DNA from: JBEVJC01 sp040510375
GTDB lineage: Bacteria; Bacteroidota; Bacteroidia; Chitinophagales; Chitinophagaceae
Assembly: GCA_040510375.1 (NCBI GenBank)
Contig: JBEVJC010000019.1
Location: 62,001 to 126,000, forward strand
Reading direction: 5' to 3'
Length of the DNA: 64,000 nt
The notes under the pieces were generated by a model. That model was not told the DNA's origin. It was given only the letters and a program-made list of their open reading frames with translations, and made no database searches. The position numbers were made by a program, and so were the translations under genes. Each line of letters begins with the position of its first letter. The first letter of the stretch is position 1. Below are positions 44,896-54,581 of the stretch, piece after piece.

Positions 44896-45234
44896 ATTTG
44901 AACCAGGGGAAAATTTGAACCTGACCTCAATCCGGCGCCACTGACTTTTCAAGACATTCCGCACTGGCATAAAGCCCTGCCTGTTGCATGAACCCTTTTG
45001 CATTTTGTTCCCCTTAGTTCGAACCTGCATAATAGAATATAAAACAATGAATTGCCATCAATAGGCATCTGTGATTTAATGGAAAACTCGATCTTTTACG
45101 ATCATTTGGAAAATATTCAAGACTTGTTGTTTTATTCCCTCCTGTAAAATATTCATGTATGCTCTTTCCTGGTTATATAATACCTTAATTCATGGTATAA
45201 TGTGAAAACTAATTTATAATTTGCCAATATTAAA
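44896..45234. other. intergenic region, 339 bases
   Basis: No gene recognised. The sequence becomes markedly AT-rich from about 45030 onward, at the border of the LytTR/amidohydrolase pair. A TATAAT-like stretch near 45197 precedes the LytTR start but cannot be called a promoter with confidence. Confidence 0.35.
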
Positions 45235-45996
45235 ATGAACAAATTAAACCCTTCGATCAAACATCATTTACTGATAGGAATTTTTATTAGTATCTGGCTT
45301 TTTATTTTCGCTTTTTTTATAAGACCATTTGATGACGGAACAATAAGCTTTAAAATGTGGATTTTTATAAGCATTGGATTTAGCTTAATTGCATTTCTAT
45401 GTTACGGGCTACTTGCTATATTTCAAAAAAGTGTTCATCAAAAAGCCTCAAAATGGGATATTCGTTTTGAGATAGTTAGTATAGTATTTTTTCACTTGCT
45501 TTTTTTAGTAAGTACATATTTCTATTACAAAAGCCCTATTTTAAATGGAGGATATGGTTTTTTTGAGTTTCTAAGTATAATAATTCTCAAATTAGCTTTG
45601 ATTTCAACTCCAATAATAGTGTTGGCCAGGATACATTCTGTAAAGCTAATTCCAACGAAAGTTGAGAGCATTCCATTGGAAGACAAAGATATAATTATTA
45701 GAGGAGAAAATAAATCTGATATCTTAAAAATAAGAGCAAATGACCTGGTCTGCGTTTCTAACGCACAGAATTATGTAGAGATTTTCTTTATAGATGAAAG
45801 TCAGCTAAAAACAAAATTAATTAGGAGTACACTTAAAAAAGTTCAAAATGATTTTGACTTTTTAGTTCAAGTTCATCGTTCACATTTAATAAACCCATCC
45901 CATTTTAAGACTTGGAAAAATCAGGATACCATTTCTCTTACTCAAATTGAACTTCCAGTTTCCAAAAAATACAAGGAGTTTTTATTGTCCTTTTAA
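45235..45996 (+). CDS. LytTR DNA-binding protein with four membrane helices
   Basis: A one-component regulator of 253 aa. Four membrane helices (about 10-28, 39-60, 78-95, 103-130), then a LytTR domain (about 150-253): IRANDLVCVSNAQNYVEIFF, LIRSTLKKVQNDFDFLVQVH, RSHLINPSHF and the final LPVSKKYKEFL. It probably senses a membrane or lipid-phase signal and controls nearby genes, the downstream amidohydrolase being the first candidate. The coding sequence is much richer in A and T than most of the window. Confidence 0.88.
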   Translation: MNKLNPSIKHHLLIGIFISIWLFIFAFFIRPFDDGTISFKMWIFISIGFSLIAFLCYGLLAIFQKSVHQKASKWDIRFEIVSIVFFHLLFLVSTYFYYKSPILNGGYGFFEFLSIIILKLALISTPIIVLARIHSVKLIPTKVESIPLEDKDIIIRGENKSDILKIRANDLVCVSNAQNYVEIFFIDESQLKTKLIRSTLKKVQNDFDFLVQVHRSHLINPSHFKTWKNQDTISLTQIELPVSKKYKEFLLSF

Positions 45997-46100
45997 TTTT
46001 TGTACCTAAAACGATACATTTCATACCTAACCCTCTTTACATGCTGAATTAGGGCGTTTTTGAATTTATTTTTGTTTCTCAAATCTAAATTAAATAATGT

Positions 46101-47618
46101 ATGAGAAAACGTTGGTTTAAGAGATTGATATATCTCGTTATGATATTGTCTGTCCTTCTTATTAGTATTTTTATCTGGGCAGATAATGAATTAAACAAAG
46201 TCCTGGGTAAGTCAACTAAGGTTATAAATATTTCTTCAATTCTTAAAGCATCTAAAAAAATTCAAATAAAAAACGTAAATGTACTTTCAGAAGACTGTAG
46301 CAATTTTATAAAAAATCAAGATGTAATCATTAACGATGGGGTGATAATTAAAATTGGTAAAAACCTGCTGCTGGATAACACAACTTCTATCATTGATGGT
46401 ACAAACAAATTTCTGATCCCAGGCCTTGTCGATAGCCACGTTCATTTAAAGGAAAGTATGAACGATTTATTTTTATATTTAGTTAATGGTGTTACCTATG
46501 TTAGGGAAATGGCGGGAAGTCCTGTTATTTTAGAATGGAGAAAATCAATACAAAAAAATGGCATTGGTCCGAGAATGTTTATTGCATCTCCACCGATATT
46601 TAGCGAGAGTGGACTAACCGGCAATTATTATAGCTGGACACGGCATTCGATCAATTATTCAACTACAAAGGATGCTGAAAAAACAATAGAGAAAATAAAC
46701 AAACAGGGCTATGACGCAATTAAAATGTATGGTTTTGTAAACCCCGAAATGTTTAAAACAACAATAGAGATTGCTAAAAAGCATAATATTCCTGTTATTG
46801 GACATATCCCATTAGTTAATTTGGAAATTTTTTATCAATCAGGTCAAAACGAGATTGCCCATATAGAAGAAATAACTGTAAAAACTATTGATGAATTTGG
46901 AAAATCAGTATCTAAGAACCCAGAAGAATATCTCAAATATTTAAAAGCACGTTCAGGTGAAATTGCAAAAAAACTTAAAGAAAATAATATAAGTGTTACT
47001 TCAACTGTTTGGTTATGTGAAAGTTTTTTAAAGCAAAGGTTTGACTTAAGATCTAAGCTTAAGGAAATTGAACTAAAATATGCTAACCCCAAAATTATCG
47101 AAGGAACCCCACTTTACAAATTAGGCTGGTTGCCCGGTAAAAATGGATATGAATATGACGGAAAAGATGAACCTGAAGCAAGAAAATTGTCATTAATATA
47201 TTGGAATACTTATGTAGAAGCTATTCATATTATGACAAAAGCATTAGTCGATAATAAAGTTACAATTATGGCGGGAACTGATGCTAATGTAGCCACTGTT
47301 GTTCCCGGGTATTCTCTTCACAATGAATTAGAATCTTTATCTAAATCCGGAATGACTAATTCACAAGTACTCTATTCGGCAACTGTTGCTCCGGGCAGTT
47401 GGATGAAAAAGAACATAGGAAAAATAAAAACAGGATACTATTCTGATTTAGTACTACTGACAAAAAATCCATTAGAAGATATTAAAAACACAAAAGCTAT
47501 AGAATATATATTTTTTAATAAATATATGATTACTACAACTCAAATTGGAATTATTTTAAAAGCTATAGAAAATGCAAATAATGAAAACAGAAATATAAAG
47601 ATTGGCGAATACTTGTAA
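46101..47618 (+). CDS. amidohydrolase-family protein, membrane-anchored
   Basis: Metal-dependent hydrolase of 505 aa. An N-terminal helix (LIYLVMILSVLLISIFIW) anchors or exports it. Motifs: LVDSHVHLKES with metal ligands His113 and His115, a probable bridging lysine in DAIKMYGFV, PVIGHIP histidine, and MAGTDANV with the metal aspartate. The final segment (IKTGYYSDLVLLTKNPL) is the second half of the composite beta domain. The closest style is imidazolonepropionase/prolidase-like amidohydrolases. It shares the low-GC composition of the LytTR gene, 104 bases upstream. Confidence 0.88.
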   Translation: MRKRWFKRLIYLVMILSVLLISIFIWADNELNKVLGKSTKVINISSILKASKKIQIKNVNVLSEDCSNFIKNQDVIINDGVIIKIGKNLLLDNTTSIIDGTNKFLIPGLVDSHVHLKESMNDLFLYLVNGVTYVREMAGSPVILEWRKSIQKNGIGPRMFIASPPIFSESGLTGNYYSWTRHSINYSTTKDAEKTIEKINKQGYDAIKMYGFVNPEMFKTTIEIAKKHNIPVIGHIPLVNLEIFYQSGQNEIAHIEEITVKTIDEFGKSVSKNPEEYLKYLKARSGEIAKKLKENNISVTSTVWLCESFLKQRFDLRSKLKEIELKYANPKIIEGTPLYKLGWLPGKNGYEYDGKDEPEARKLSLIYWNTYVEAIHIMTKALVDNKVTIMAGTDANVATVVPGYSLHNELESLSKSGMTNSQVLYSATVAPGSWMKKNIGKIKTGYYSDLVLLTKNPLEDIKNTKAIEYIFFNKYMITTTQIGIILKAIENANNENRNIKIGEYL

Positions 47619-47685
47619 TTGAAAACAATATGGAGTCTTTAAGATCGTGGAATCTTTAGTCTAGTGAAAATAATCCGAATAAAAA

Positions 47686-47715
47686 AAGGCTTTAAGTCCA
47701 ATGACTTAAAGCCTT
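47686..47715. terminator. bidirectional terminator
   Basis: A perfect 13-base stem, AAGGCTTTAAGTC and GACTTAAAGCCTT, around a CAAT loop. Seven A precede it, so the T-run is best on the minus strand (for the SDR gene at 47874), with a weaker tail for the amidohydrolase on the plus strand. The remaining bases between the two genes show nothing else. Confidence 0.8.
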
Positions 47716-47873
47716 CTTAATTTCAGTCGCCCTGCCTGTACAAATTTCGAACTTATTCTTAATGGATTTATGCCCACTGACAGGGCACCAGAAGGCAAAA
47801 ATTGAGTTAATGCTTCAACAGTAATATTCTTAACATCAAAAAGGGTTTGAGTTGATACCTTTTGTCAATATTA

Positions 47874-48773
47874 TCATGTGGGATAGTGAACTCCTGTAAC
47901 CTGCTCTGCCAAATTCCAAAGTCTTTTAGCCACCGTTCTATCCAATGCGTTTTCTTTAATTGTTGCCAATGTTGGATAACCTCTATAACCACCATTATCT
48001 GGCTCATATAAATTACCACCCCTTGCTTCGTTTGAAACGGCTGCATATAATGAAGTCAACGCACCCTGCCAAGGTTCCATAAATTCACCAATACGAGCAA
48101 TTCCTGCTGCAATTACCTCTTCACTCAAATGCCGTGTTAATTCAGTTTTATTTGCTCCAGGTTGTGCTGCAATCGAAAGTACTTTATGTCCTTTAGCAAT
48201 TATTCTGCGATGTAACTCAACCGAAAATATTAAGTCCGCCAATTTGCTCTGTCTGTATTCACGCATCGGATCATAGCTCACTTCTGATTTCAAATTGTCA
48301 AAATCAATTACTGCGACCTGGTAGCCGTTGCTGCTAACTGTGATTATTCGAGAATCAGGAGTTTCCTTAAGAAATGGATATAAATGTCCGGTAAGTGCAA
48401 AGTGCCCTAAAAAGTTTACTCCAAATTGTAGCTCATAACCTTCAGTTGTTTTTGATGCTGGTGGCATCGACACACCTGCGTTATTAATTAACAAATCAAG
48501 TCGTTTATGTTTTTGAATAAAGATGTTTGCAAATTCTTTCACGGAATTTAAATCTGCTAAATCCAAAACGCCAGTTTCAAGTGTACCTTTTCCTTTTAGT
48601 TCTTGTAATTTACCGAGTGTATCTTCTGCACTCTTTGGATTCCTACAAGCAAGTATAACATTCGCACCAGCTTCATATAAAGCAAGAGTCGTTTCAAAAC
48701 CAATGCCTACATTCGCACCGGTTACTATTACGGTTCTACCAGTTTGGTCGGGTACATCTTTTTTCGTCCACAT
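47874..48773 (-). CDS. SDR-family oxidoreductase (retinol-dehydrogenase/protochlorophyllide-reductase-like)
   Basis: SDR of 299 aa. The start at 48773 (MWTKKDVPDQTGRTVIVTGA) is preferred over an ATG 11 codons upstream. Motifs: GANVGIGFE, ILACRNPKSAED (arginine suggests NADP), LDLLINNAGV, ITVSSNGYQ and a YRQSK Tyr/Lys pair. The length and C-terminal region match the RDH/POR-like SDRs of Bacteroidota. It is the last gene of a likely AraC-OYE-cupin-ADH-SDR transcript. Confidence 0.9.
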   Translation of the reverse strand: MWTKKDVPDQTGRTVIVTGANVGIGFETTLALYEAGANVILACRNPKSAEDTLGKLQELKGKGTLETGVLDLADLNSVKEFANIFIQKHKRLDLLINNAGVSMPPASKTTEGYELQFGVNFLGHFALTGHLYPFLKETPDSRIITVSSNGYQVAVIDFDNLKSEVSYDPMREYRQSKLADLIFSVELHRRIIAKGHKVLSIAAQPGANKTELTRHLSEEVIAAGIARIGEFMEPWQGALTSLYAAVSNEARGGNLYEPDNGGYRGYPTLATIKENALDRTVAKRLWNLAEQVTGVHYPT

Positions 48774-48808
48774 GATATTTATTTTTTTAATTTTCTTGGC
48801 GAGCACAA

Positions 48809-49759
48809 TTAAAACAACCCATCCATTGTAATTACCGATTTCCCAATAAACTTACCATTGGGAACTTCGGTGTAAGCTTTTTCAAATGATTTGAAAGGAT
48901 AGACCTTACTAACGACAATCGAAATTCCACTTTCCGCATAACCTCCAAGTTCAGTGAGATATTCCGAAGAGGGCTTTAGCATGAGTAGTTTATATTTCTT
49001 ACCAGAAAACAAGTTGATGAAAAAAGAGCTGATGATTTCCTTTGGTCCGGGGGTGGTATTAATATAAGCTGACGAATGCTTCATGATTTGTTTTGCTTTG
49101 CTGAAAGGCATTTTACCTGACAGGTCAATAACAATATCATATTGTTTGCCACCTTTCAAAACATCTTCGTTCTGGTAATTAACGACAAAGTCCGCTCCCC
49201 AATCTGTAACCGCCCGGATGCCATTATTGCTTACTACGGCAGTTACAATAGCGCCATCCATTTTTGCGATTTGGGTTGCAAACATCCCGATACCACCTGA
49301 TGCGCCATTGATCAAAATTTCGGTGCCTTTTTTCAGACTTACCAAAGTCTTCAATATCTGCAAAGCGGCAGAACCTACCACAGGTGTGGCTGCAGCCTGT
49401 TCGAAAGAAATACTTTGCGGCTTGATTGCTATATCTTTTTCCCTGGCGATAATATATTCAGACAAAGCATTTCCTTTGAATACGTCCAGTATGCCATAGA
49501 CTTCGTCCCCTTTTTTATATTTGTTAACCGCGGAGCCAGTCTGTTCAACAATGCCCGAAAAATCAATTCCCATACCTTTTGGAAATTTACTTCCGGACAT
49601 TAATTTCATTTCACCATTGCGTATCTTCCAGTCCAGCGGATTGATGGATACCGCTTTAACCTTGATCAATACGGTTGTTTCCTGAACGGCAGGAACAGAA
49701 ACCTCTGCTATTTGCAATACTTCCGGGCCTCCGAATCTGGAATAAATTATCTTTTTCAT
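48809..49759 (-). CDS. NAD(P)-dependent medium-chain dehydrogenase, quinone-reductase type
   Basis: Enzyme of 316 aa: GroES-like domain (VKAVSINPLDWKIRNGE), Rossmann motif ILINGASGGIGMFATQIA and the C-terminal helix ...GKFIGKSVITM. No zinc-binding cysteines, so it belongs to the zeta-crystallin/quinone-reductase side of the superfamily. It starts 126 bases after the cupin gene and is followed by the SDR gene at 36 bases. Likely substrate: quinones or enones, inferred from family and from the neighbouring old yellow enzyme. Confidence 0.92.
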   Translation of the reverse strand: MKKIIYSRFGGPEVLQIAEVSVPAVQETTVLIKVKAVSINPLDWKIRNGEMKLMSGSKFPKGMGIDFSGIVEQTGSAVNKYKKGDEVYGILDVFKGNALSEYIIAREKDIAIKPQSISFEQAAATPVVGSAALQILKTLVSLKKGTEILINGASGGIGMFATQIAKMDGAIVTAVVSNNGIRAVTDWGADFVVNYQNEDVLKGGKQYDIVIDLSGKMPFSKAKQIMKHSSAYINTTPGPKEIISSFFINLFSGKKYKLLMLKPSSEYLTELGGYAESGISIVVSKVYPFKSFEKAYTEVPNGKFIGKSVITMDGLF

Positions 49760-49885
49760 TTTGCTCTGTTTATGTGGCCACTTTACATTCCTTCTTTAAA
49801 TAACCTTGCATTACGATTTGTTACAAATTGTACAATATTGCAATCCTCAACGGCTTTAAGCTGAATTTCCTCATTTAGAACTCTA

Positions 49886-50389
49886 TTATTTATTTTTTTC
49901 AAAGTAATCCGGAGGAAAAACTTCCTGGCTATATTTTTCAGCAATGGTTTTTAGCTTTGCAGCTGTCGCAGTATCCATTACGGGTGGCGGCAGAAACTCT
50001 TCGAAAGCTACCGGTTGCCCTATTTCTTTGAAAAACTCTTCCAAACCCGCTGCCACCACAATGCACAAGATGTGTGCATTTACATCAGTTTCATTTTTAA
50101 AGGAGTGAATGGCACCGCCTTTGGGAATACTTACAAATGAACCTTGTTTTGCCACATAAGTCCGTTCTTCGGTTCGCACAACAATTTCGCCTTCTACTAC
50201 ATAAAACGATTCCTGAAAAGCAGCATGAGCATGAGGCATAGGGCCACCACCTGGCGGTATTAGCATATCAATTACAGCAAAGGCGTTCTCTGTTTCTTTG
50301 CCAGTAATAAGTAATCTGTAATTGTCGCCTGCTACCGATAAATTCTGCCCTTCACGGGGATTTACAGCGATTATTTTTGTCGGTCTCAT
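49886..50389 (-). CDS. cupin-domain protein
   Basis: A protein of 167 aa with a single cupin barrel: GGGPMPHAHAAFQESFYVVEGE holds motif 1 with two histidines and a glutamate, and FVSIPKGGAIHSFKN motif 2 with the third histidine, so a metal site is complete. The last third is helical (VMDTATAAKLKTIAEKYSQE). Function unknown; its neighbours reduce electrophiles. It starts 26 bases downstream of the OYE gene. Confidence 0.9.
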   Translation of the reverse strand: MRPTKIIAVNPREGQNLSVAGDNYRLLITGKETENAFAVIDMLIPPGGGPMPHAHAAFQESFYVVEGEIVVRTEERTYVAKQGSFVSIPKGGAIHSFKNETDVNAHILCIVVAAGLEEFFKEIGQPVAFEEFLPPPVMDTATAAKLKTIAEKYSQEVFPPDYFEKNK

Positions 50390-50415
50390 TTTTAAATTTT
50401 TAGTTGGAGAGAATA

Positions 50416-51501
50416 TTAGTTTTGTAAAGCTGGATAGTCTGTATAACCTATTGCATCAGGTATTGCATACAATGTTTTGAAGTCTACAGGATTTAAAGCG
50501 GCGCCCGTTTCTATTCGTTTATCAAAATCGGGGTTTGCTAAAAAGGCTTTGCCAAAAGCGACTAAATCAGCAGAGCCATTTACCAATGCCTGTTCGGCTG
50601 TTTCGGGAGTAAATCCCCCTGCCTTGATAATGGTTCCATCAAAGTTTGAACGAATGACATCTATTGTTGTTTGCGGGATGAGCGGATTCATAACTATATG
50701 CATGTAGGCTACCTTCATTTTGTTTAATTTAGTTGCCAAAAAAGCGTAAGTGTTATGTACTTCATTTTCGTCATAGGGTTGTAAATCGCCTGTTTTTGAA
50801 AATGGAGACAAGCGAATTCCTACTTTATCGTTGCCAACTGCTGCAATCGTTTTTTCGGTTACTTCAAGCATTAGTTTTGCCCGGTTCTCCATATTTCCGC
50901 CATAAGCATCTGTTCTGTTGTTTACATTTGGATTCAGGAATTGTTCCAGCAAATATCCGTTGGCACCATGCAATTCTATACCGTCAAAGTTTGCTGCTAT
51001 GGCATTTTTCGCGGCATTTACATAGCCTTGAACAACTGCTTCTATTCCTTCAATTGTCAATGCTTTAGGTTCTGAAAAATCCTGCAATCCGTTAATGTCT
51101 GTTTGAATTTGTCCTATCGCCTTAATGTCTGAAGCACCAACAAGTATTGCACCTTCTGGCAAATTGTGATAATGCCCTATACGACCTGTGTGCATTACCT
51201 GAAGAAATATTTTGGTGCCGTCTTTATGCACTGCTGTGGTTGTTTTTTTCCAACCTTCAATTTGTGCCTGGCTAAATATGCCGGGGATTCGGGCATAACT
51301 TAACGCATCGGCTGTTGGCGCCGTGCCTTCTGTTATGATAAGCCCGGCACCTGTTCGCTGCCCGTAATATTCTGCCATTAGATCATTGGGTAAATTATTG
51401 AAAGCTCTGCTTCTCGTCATAGGAGCCATTACCAAATGATTTTTAAGATTGAGATCGCCTTTTGAATATGGCGTTAAGAGCGTTGCAAGTTTGCTTTGCA
51501 T
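50416..51501 (-). CDS. old yellow enzyme (alkene reductase, NADH:flavin oxidoreductase)
   Basis: FMN-dependent enzyme of 361 aa. The TIM barrel begins LLTPYSKGDLNLKNHLVMAPMTRSR; GIELHGANGYLLEQFLNPNVNNRTDAYGG is the OYE signature, and AFGKAFLANPDFDKR is the C-terminal FMN phosphate loop. It reduces activated C=C bonds in enones, nitro compounds or maleimides. A match to NemA/XenA-type alkene reductases is likely. It starts 77 bases after the AraC regulator that probably controls it. Confidence 0.94.
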   Translation of the reverse strand: MQSKLATLLTPYSKGDLNLKNHLVMAPMTRSRAFNNLPNDLMAEYYGQRTGAGLIITEGTAPTADALSYARIPGIFSQAQIEGWKKTTTAVHKDGTKIFLQVMHTGRIGHYHNLPEGAILVGASDIKAIGQIQTDINGLQDFSEPKALTIEGIEAVVQGYVNAAKNAIAANFDGIELHGANGYLLEQFLNPNVNNRTDAYGGNMENRAKLMLEVTEKTIAAVGNDKVGIRLSPFSKTGDLQPYDENEVHNTYAFLATKLNKMKVAYMHIVMNPLIPQTTIDVIRSNFDGTIIKAGGFTPETAEQALVNGSADLVAFGKAFLANPDFDKRIETGAALNPVDFKTLYAIPDAIGYTDYPALQN

Positions 51502-51577
51502 ATTAATTGTTTTTTAATAATACAAAGATGCCCTGATGGGTGAAGATAAAATAGCGATGTAAGACAGTAAAATAGTC

Positions 51578-52558
51578 CTATCCGACGGAGTATTTTTTGG
51601 GCGTAATACCAAACTGCTTTTCAAACAGCCTGCTGAAATGGCTAAGATTCGAAAAGCCCAATTTGTAACCAACATCGGAAACGGAGTACCCTGCCTGCTT
51701 TAATAAAAATGCAGCTTCTTCCATTCTCATTTTTTGATAGTAATTGTAAATGGTATCGCCAAATGTTTGTTTGAATAGTTGTTTCATTTTGGTTTCACTC
51801 ATTCCAATCAATTTAGAAAGTTTGGCTAATACTGGCGGGTTGCTTAAATCTTCCAAAATGACATTTCGTAATACAAGTAGTTTTTCTACATCAGCATTAT
51901 TTATGAGTTGATGTCGTGTGTTGTCTCTCTTTAGTAATTCGCTAAATAAATCATACAACAATTGCTGCACTTTTATTTGGTAATAAAAATTACTTAACCC
52001 TTCTTTTACATTAATTTCTGAGAGTTGTTTCAAATCTCTTAATGTTTCATGGCTCATACTTTCAAAGTATAGAAAGGAATCTGTTCCACTTGTTATTTTT
52101 TTTATAATTGAATTTGGTTTTTCCATACGCAAAAGGCCAGAAAGCCGTGAAGCGGTAATTCCAACAATGCAATTATAAATTTCGCTATTAGCTGGAAATT
52201 TAATAACAGAATTCATATCACTTGTGGTTAGCTGAATTGCTGATTCATTATTCCGGGAAAACTTAACAGGGTTAGCTTCATTATAAACTAAATCAATTGG
52301 CTGTTCATTAGTGTAAAAGAAAATACTGATTAAATCATTGCGTTCTACGGAGGCATTTCGTTTAATGGTAAAATCTTCTTTTAAATTATAGCGGTGGATA
52401 ACCAATCTAAAATCTGCCCCAAACTCTATTCTCTTAATATAGCCTTTCCCCATATAAGCAGGAATTGCAATACTGTTGTCTTTAATCGGAATTTTGTATT
52501 TCGCCGAAAATTCAGCAATGAAATTGAAGTCAGGTTTGGATGTAAATTCAAAAATCAT
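51578..52558 (-). CDS. AraC-family transcriptional regulator
   Basis: Regulator of 326 aa. The N-terminal ligand-binding half has beta strands (about 20-110) of the Bacteroidota AraC style; the C-terminal double helix-turn-helix spans about 240-326: VLAKLSKLIGMSETKMKQLF and AGYSVSDVGYKLGFSNLSHFSRLF. It begins a run of same-strand genes (OYE, cupin, ADH, SDR), making it their likely regulator, and is 233 bases from the divergent SDR gene at 52792. Confidence 0.92.
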   Translation of the reverse strand: MIFEFTSKPDFNFIAEFSAKYKIPIKDNSIAIPAYMGKGYIKRIEFGADFRLVIHRYNLKEDFTIKRNASVERNDLISIFFYTNEQPIDLVYNEANPVKFSRNNESAIQLTTSDMNSVIKFPANSEIYNCIVGITASRLSGLLRMEKPNSIIKKITSGTDSFLYFESMSHETLRDLKQLSEINVKEGLSNFYYQIKVQQLLYDLFSELLKRDNTRHQLINNADVEKLLVLRNVILEDLSNPPVLAKLSKLIGMSETKMKQLFKQTFGDTIYNYYQKMRMEEAAFLLKQAGYSVSDVGYKLGFSNLSHFSRLFEKQFGITPKKYSVG

Positions 52559-52791
52559 TTTTTCGAGATGCTTTTATCGTGTTAAAGATAATGTTTGGTT
52601 TTGGGAATGAATGAAATCAACCCCGTAACAGCGGTCTGTTCTGCATTTCCCCTCCCCTTTTCAGATATAAGCAAATAAAGTATTCCAATCGTTGATTTTG
52701 GCACAAACACCATTGATACGGCAACATCTATCCTTTTATACCAAAGCATCTTTGTGTTGTAATTAATCATACACAATTAAATTTTTCAAAA

Positions 52792-53637
52792 ATGAATAAA
52801 AAGAAAGTTTGGTTTGTAACTGGTGCCTCAAAGGGCTTAGGATTAACCCTGGTAAAAAAGTTACTGGCTGATGGCTATCAAGTAGCTGCCACATCAAGAG
52901 ATGTAAAAGCCCTTATCACTGAAGTAGGCAATAACTCAGCCGATTTCCTGCCACTTCAACTGAACTTAGTAAGTGAAAGTAATGTTTCATTCGCCATCAA
53001 CGAAACCATTAAAACATTTGGGAACTTAGATGTAGTGGTAAACAATGCTGGCTATGGTCAATTAGGAACATTGGAAGAACTGACCGACAAAGAAGCCCGT
53101 CAAAATTTTGACATCAACGTATTTGGTACATTAAATGTAATCAGGGCTGTCATGCCTCACTTCAGAAGCAGAAAGGCAGGACATATCATCAATATTTCAT
53201 CGATTGCCGGTTTTTTGGGTGCCTTCCCAGGCTGGGGTATTTACAACGCTACAAAATTCGCAGTAGCCGGTCTTACTGAGGCACTTTCAGCAGAAACAAA
53301 ATCAATGGGTGTTTCCACCACTATCGTTTACCCCGGCTATTTCAAAACCAATTTCCTTTTGGATGGCTCTTTGAACCTTGCCAAAAATCCAATTGCCGAT
53401 TATAAGGAAGCCAGAGATCTGGAAGTACTACATGAAACCCAAATCATAGGCAATCAGCCTGGTAATCCCGAAAAAGCTGCTGAAGCATTTATCTCCCTTG
53501 CTGAAATGAAAGCGGCCCCATTACATTTCTTTATGGGTTCTGATTCATTCGGAATGGCGAACAGCAAAATAGTATTGCTTCAAAACGAATTGGTAGCCAA
53601 CGAATCTTTAAGTAAGTCAACTGATTTCGTAAAATAA
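52792..53637 (+). CDS. SDR-family oxidoreductase
   Basis: Classical SDR of 281 aa: GASKGLGLT NAD(P) motif, TSRDVKAL after strand two (arginine favours NADP), NNAGYGQLG, ISSIAGFLG with the catalytic serine, and YNATK. The proline- and glycine-rich GYFKTNFLL loop follows. It resembles the common Bacteroidota SDRs often labelled as oxidoreductases of unknown substrate. The exported DJ-1 gene follows after 29 bases, so they are co-transcribed. Divergent from the AraC gene at 51578. Confidence 0.92.
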   Translation: MNKKKVWFVTGASKGLGLTLVKKLLADGYQVAATSRDVKALITEVGNNSADFLPLQLNLVSESNVSFAINETIKTFGNLDVVVNNAGYGQLGTLEELTDKEARQNFDINVFGTLNVIRAVMPHFRSRKAGHIINISSIAGFLGAFPGWGIYNATKFAVAGLTEALSAETKSMGVSTTIVYPGYFKTNFLLDGSLNLAKNPIADYKEARDLEVLHETQIIGNQPGNPEKAAEAFISLAEMKAAPLHFFMGSDSFGMANSKIVLLQNELVANESLSKSTDFVK

Positions 53638-53666
53638 TTTATTTAATAATTCTTAAAATTAAAAAA

Positions 53667-54488
53667 ATGAAAAGTAATATTTTAAAACCGCTGACAGCAC
53701 TATTCGTGCTAATGTTGGCCTTCGCTGCAAACAGCTTCTCTCAGTCAACAAGTACCAAAACAAACGGTACAAAACTTACCAGGAAAGTATTGATTGTACT
53801 TTCAGCAGCCGACGCATGGACAAGGGCAGATGGTGCAAAGTATCCTACCGGTTATTGGACGGAAGAATTTGTAGATGTTCATAAAGAATTTGTGGATGCT
53901 GGTTACCTGGTAGAAATTGCTTCACCAGGAGCAGTTAAACCAACAGCAGACCCTAAGAGCCTTGAAGTAGCCACAGTAGGTGCCGAAAAAGCAGCTTATT
54001 TTGCAAAGTATCTAAAATCATTAAAAAGCACGTTGAGCCATCCATTATCATTGGCAAAAGTAAATATGAATAATTATGATGCAGTGATAATACCTGGTGG
54101 ACATGGTCCGGTAGAAGATTTGTACAAAGATAAAGACATGGGCAAATTGTTATTTGCAGCAGATAAATCCAAAAAAATCATTGGTGCTGTATGTCACGGT
54201 CAGGCTGCATTTCTAAGTGCCGTTGATAACAAAGGCAGCTGGTTGTTTAAAGGTAGAAATATGACATCCTTCAGCGATGCGGAAGAAATTGAATTTGGAA
54301 CAGCAAGTAATGCTCCTTGGCTTTTAGCTTCAACTTTGAGAAAATATGGAGCAAATTATACCTGCGGCAAAAACTGGGGCGATTATATCATGGTTGATGG
54401 TGACTTAGTAACCGGCCAAAATCCTGCATCAAGCATTCCGATGGCAAAAGCAATCATTGAATTGTTGAATAAAAAGCAACAACGTTAA
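53667..54488 (+). CDS. exported DJ-1/PfpI (Hsp31-like) protein
   Basis: A protein of 273 aa with a signal peptide (LTALFVLMLAFAANSFSQ) and a type 1 glutamine amidotransferase-like domain: VLIVLSAADAW, YDAVIIPGGHGPVEDL and GAVCHGQAAFLSA with the reactive Cys176. The insertion after the nucleophile region fits the Hsp31 branch, which handles glyoxal-type damage. Export is unusual for this group. It ends at a strong terminator and shares a transcript with the SDR gene. Confidence 0.92.
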   Translation: MKSNILKPLTALFVLMLAFAANSFSQSTSTKTNGTKLTRKVLIVLSAADAWTRADGAKYPTGYWTEEFVDVHKEFVDAGYLVEIASPGAVKPTADPKSLEVATVGAEKAAYFAKYLKSLKSTLSHPLSLAKVNMNNYDAVIIPGGHGPVEDLYKDKDMGKLLFAADKSKKIIGAVCHGQAAFLSAVDNKGSWLFKGRNMTSFSDAEEIEFGTASNAPWLLASTLRKYGANYTCGKNWGDYIMVDGDLVTGQNPASSIPMAKAIIELLNKKQQR

Positions 54489-54534
54489 TTTGTTGAAAGC
54501 ATTCACTATGAAAAACCAGGTATTTTTTAACTTT

Positions 54535-54580
54535 GACAGGGCTTTAGGAGTCTAAAGCCCTGTCATTTTAATTTTCTTAC
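54535..54580 (+). terminator. rho-independent terminator
   Basis: Perfect 12-base stem, GACAGGGCTTTA and TAAAGCCCTGTC, with a 6-base loop and a T-rich tail reaching the next start codon. It ends the SDR/DJ-1 transcript and overlaps the promoter area of the AraC gene at 54582. Confidence 0.9.
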
Positions 54581-54581
54581 A

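Noticed and set aside
45010..45030. TTCGAACC-like stretch resembling a tRNA T-arm
   Set aside because: No acceptor stem or anticodon arm could be folded around it.
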